Assembly: GCF_047675955.1 (NCBI RefSeq)
Contig: NC_132904.1
Coordinates: forward strand, 60,693,435 to 60,757,434
Origin: Chlorocebus sabaeus
Taxonomy: Eukaryota > Chordata > Mammalia > Primates > Cercopithecidae
DNA length: 64,000 bases
Reading direction: 5' to 3'
Shown: positions 62,215 through 64,000 of the stretch, piece by piece
Layout: every line of letters starts with the position of its first letter
How positions within the stretch are numbered: position 1 is the stretch's first letter
Translations under genes and position numbers: made by a program
The notes under the pieces: model-generated
The model's database searches: none
What the model was told of the DNA's origin: nothing
The model's input: the letters and a program-made list of their open reading frames with translations, nothing else

Positions 62215-63075
62215 TTTCTGAGAAACTGCTCTGTGTTCTGTTAGTTCATCTCACAGAATTACATCTTTCCCTTCAAGAAGCCTTTCTCTAAGGCTGTTCT
62301 TGTGGAATTGGCAAAGGGATATTTGGAAGCCCATAGAGGGCTATGGAGAAAATGGAAATATCTTACGGTCAAAACTGGAAAGAAGCGTTCTGAGAAACTG
62401 CTCTGTGTTCTGTTAATTCATCTCACAGAGTTACATGTTTCCCTTCAAGAAGCCTTTAGCTAAGGCTGTTCTTGTGGAATTGGCAAAGGGATATTTGGAA
62501 CCCCTAAAGGGCTACGGTGAAAAAGGAAATATCTTCCGTTCCAAACTGGAAAGAAGCTTTCAGAGAAACCCCTCTGTGTTCTGTTTATTCATCTCACAGA
62601 GTTACATCTTTCTCTTCAAGAAGCCTTTAGCTAAGGCTGTTCTTGTGGAATTGGCAAAGGGATATTTGGAAGCCCATAGTGGGCTATGGTGAAAAAGGAA
62701 ATATCTTCCGTTCAAAACTGGAAAGAAGCTTTCTGAGAAACTGCTCGGTGTTCTGTGAATTCATCTCACAGAGCTACATCTCTCCCTTCAAGAAGCCTTT
62801 CGCTAAGGCTGTTCTTGTGGAATTGGCAAAGGGATATTTGTAAGCCCATAGAGGTCTACGGGGAAAAAGGAAATATCTTCCGTTCAAAACTGGAAAGAAT
62901 CTTTTTGAGAAACTGCTCTGTGTTCTGTTTATTCATCTCACAGAGTTACATCTTTACCTTCAACAAGCCTTTCGCTAAGGCTGTTCTTGTGGAATTGGCA
63001 AAGGGATATTTGGAAGCCCATAGAAGGCTACGGTGAAATATTAAATATCTTCCGTTCAAAACTGGAAAGAAGCTT
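62215..63075 (+). repeat. Five-monomer insertion in copy 3
   Basis: About 860 bp here have no counterpart at the same place in copies 1 or 2. The monomers are unusual: 'ggagaaaatgg' (about 62345), 'ggaacccctaaagggc' (about 62498), 'ctgtttattc' (about 62582 and 62927), 'ctctcccttc' (about 62780) and 'atttgtaagccc' (about 62837). They are right-type, with 'cagagaaacccctctg' at about 62560. Lost monomer stop codons make overlapping open frames of 66-93 codons here, without any sign of real coding. Confidence 0.75.
63028..63044 (-). other. A-type motif destroyed (ctacggtgaaatattaa)
   Basis: Four bases of the usual 'gtgaaaaaggaa' are changed to give 'gtgaaatattaa'. I saw no other monomer with this change. 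It lies in the last inserted monomer of the five-monomer insertion. Confidence 0.75.
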
Positions 63076-64000
63076 TCTGAGAAACTGCTCTGTGTTCTGT
63101 TAATTCATCTCACAGAGTTACATCTTTCCCTTCAAGATGCCTTTTGATTAGCCTGTTCTTGTGGAATTGGCAAAGGGATATTTGGAGGCCCATAGAGGGC
63201 TATAGTGAAAAAGGAAATATCTTCTGTTCAAAACTGGAAAGAAGCTTTGTGAGAAACTGCTCTGTATTCTGTTAATTCATCTCAAAGAGTTACATCTTTC
63301 CCTTCAAGAAGCCTTTCGCTAAGGCTGTTCTTGTGGAATTGGCAAAGAGATATTTGGAAGCCCATAGAGGGCTATGGTGAAAAAGGAAATATCTTCCGTT
63401 CAAATCTGGAAAGAAGCGTTCTGAGAAACTGCTCTGTGTTCTGTTAATTCATCTCACAGAGTTACATCTTTCCGTTCAAGAAGCCTTTCGCTAAGGCTGT
63501 TCTTGTGGCATTGGCAAAGGGATATTTGGAAGCCCATAGAGGGCTATGGTGAAAAAGGAAATATCTTCCGTTCAAAACTGGAAAGAAGCTTTCTGAGAAA
63601 CTGCTCTGTGTTCTGTTAGTTCATCTCACAGAGTTACATCTTTCCCTTCAAGAAGCCTTTCTCTAAGGCTGTTCTTGTGGAATTGGCAAAGGGATATTTG
63701 GAAGCCCATAGAAGGCTATGGTGAAAAAGGAAATATCTTACGGTCAAAACTGGAAAGAAGCTTTCTGAGAAACTGCTCTGTGTTCTCTTAATTTATCTCA
63801 CAGAGTTACATCTTTCCCTTCAAGAAGCCTTTTGCTAAGGCTGTTCTTTTGGAATTGGCAAAGGGATATTCGGAAGCCCATAGGGGTCTATGGGGAAAAA
63901 GGAAATATCTTCATTTCAAAACTGGAAAGAAGCTTTCTGAGAAACTGCTCTGTGTTCTGTTAATTCATCTCACCGAGTTACATCTTTCCCTTCAAGAAGC

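Larger units (their letters stand above)
1..64000 (+). repeat. Alpha-satellite tandem array, about 372 monomers of about 172 bp
   Basis: Seen: one sequence of about 172 bp recurs without interruption and always in the same orientation. Constant landmarks include 'ctcacagagttacatctttc', 'aaggctgttcttgtggaatt', 'gggatatttggaagcccata', 'ctatggtgaaaaaggaa' and 'ttcaaaactggaaagaagct'. The anchor 'ggaaagaagc' at 135 and at 63924 is 371 periods apart with a net loss of about 23 bp, so the phase is kept across the window. Known: this is primate alpha satellite, the DNA on which centromeric chromatin and kinetochores assemble. A homogeneous 172-bp HindIII monomer of this sequence is the classic African green monkey component. 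Inferred: Old World monkey centromere core or near-core, probably Chlorocebus or a close guenon. Macaques and baboons mainly show dimers of two divergent monomers, which I do not see. No mobile element, inversion or unique spacer interrupts the array. Confidence 0.97.
61631..64000 (+). repeat. 47-monomer unit, copy 3, partial and out of phase
   Basis: After 61630 the sequence does not restart at the beginning of the unit. It matches 50626 onward of copy 1 at 11,005 bp (64 monomers less 3 bp), for example 'catcttcaccttcaaaaagc' at 50740 and 61745. From about 63076 the spacing becomes 11,864 bp because five extra monomers are present. The 'agatgccttttgattagcc' (63135) and 'ggaggcccatag' monomers follow. 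The monomer missing from copy 2 is present here ('cgttcaaatctgg', about 63400). The copy runs off the window end. Confidence 0.82.

Noticed and set aside
1..64000. CRISPR-like regular repeats
   Set aside because: The whole 172-bp period is conserved. There is no short repeat alternating with unique spacers, and the sequence is primate alpha satellite.
1..64000. Dimeric alpha satellite of macaque/baboon type
   Set aside because: I did not see two divergent monomer classes in strict alternation. Neighbouring monomers are as similar as distant ones, and the long spacings include odd numbers of monomers (9, 13, 19, 47), which a strict dimer would not allow.

Overview
The whole window is satellite DNA. 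From the first base to the last it is one head-to-tail array of a monomer of about 172 bp, always in the same orientation. I found no gene, RNA gene, transposable element, inversion or unique-sequence spacer. Counting from the first 'ggaaagaagc' anchor (135) to the last (63924) gives 371 periods with a net loss of about 23 bp, or about 372 monomers. The monomer aligns with primate alpha satellite: a HindIII site, the 'ctcacagagttacatctttc' block, 'gggatatttgga', 'ctatggtgaaaaaggaa' and 'aaatatcttc'. It agrees closely with the African green monkey 172-bp alpha component as I remember it. The window is therefore most likely centromeric DNA of an Old World monkey, probably Chlorocebus or a close guenon. 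The species call rests on memory of that consensus, not on a search.

The array is not a plain monomeric field. Diagnostic variants let it be divided into blocks. (A) 1-14514 is a mosaic of short relocated blocks, including a repeat spaced 18-19 monomers at 5041-7540 and 8141-10808. (B) 14515-21048 and 21049-27582 are two directly adjacent, almost identical copies of a 6,534-bp, 38-monomer unit. That unit itself contains a nested 9-monomer (1,548-bp) duplication. (J) A junction block seen first at 10.9-14.5 kb recurs at 27.6-30.7 kb and 41.2-44.1 kb. (D) From about 31.25 kb a different monomer population starts, marked by 'cagagaaacccctctg' and 'catcttcgccttc'. Left-type sequence returns at 38.24-44.6 kb, and right-type monomers then continue to the end. 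(E) 45639-53720, 53721-61630 and 61631-64000 are two near-complete copies and one out-of-phase partial copy of an 8,082-bp, 47-monomer unit.

The segment 38240-47800 is an older, slightly diverged copy of 23106-35070. Its internal losses are 9, 1 and 4 whole monomers, and a fourth loss of 13 monomers follows at its end. Every large rearrangement I could follow changes length by a whole number of monomers, to within 1-2 bp. This is the signature expected of homologous unequal exchange.

The position that can carry a CENP-B box in ape alpha satellite is occupied here by the A-type (pJ-alpha) motif. I saw no CENP-B box in that position. The short open frames found across the array are the repeat read in frames where a monomer stop codon has mutated; they are not genes.
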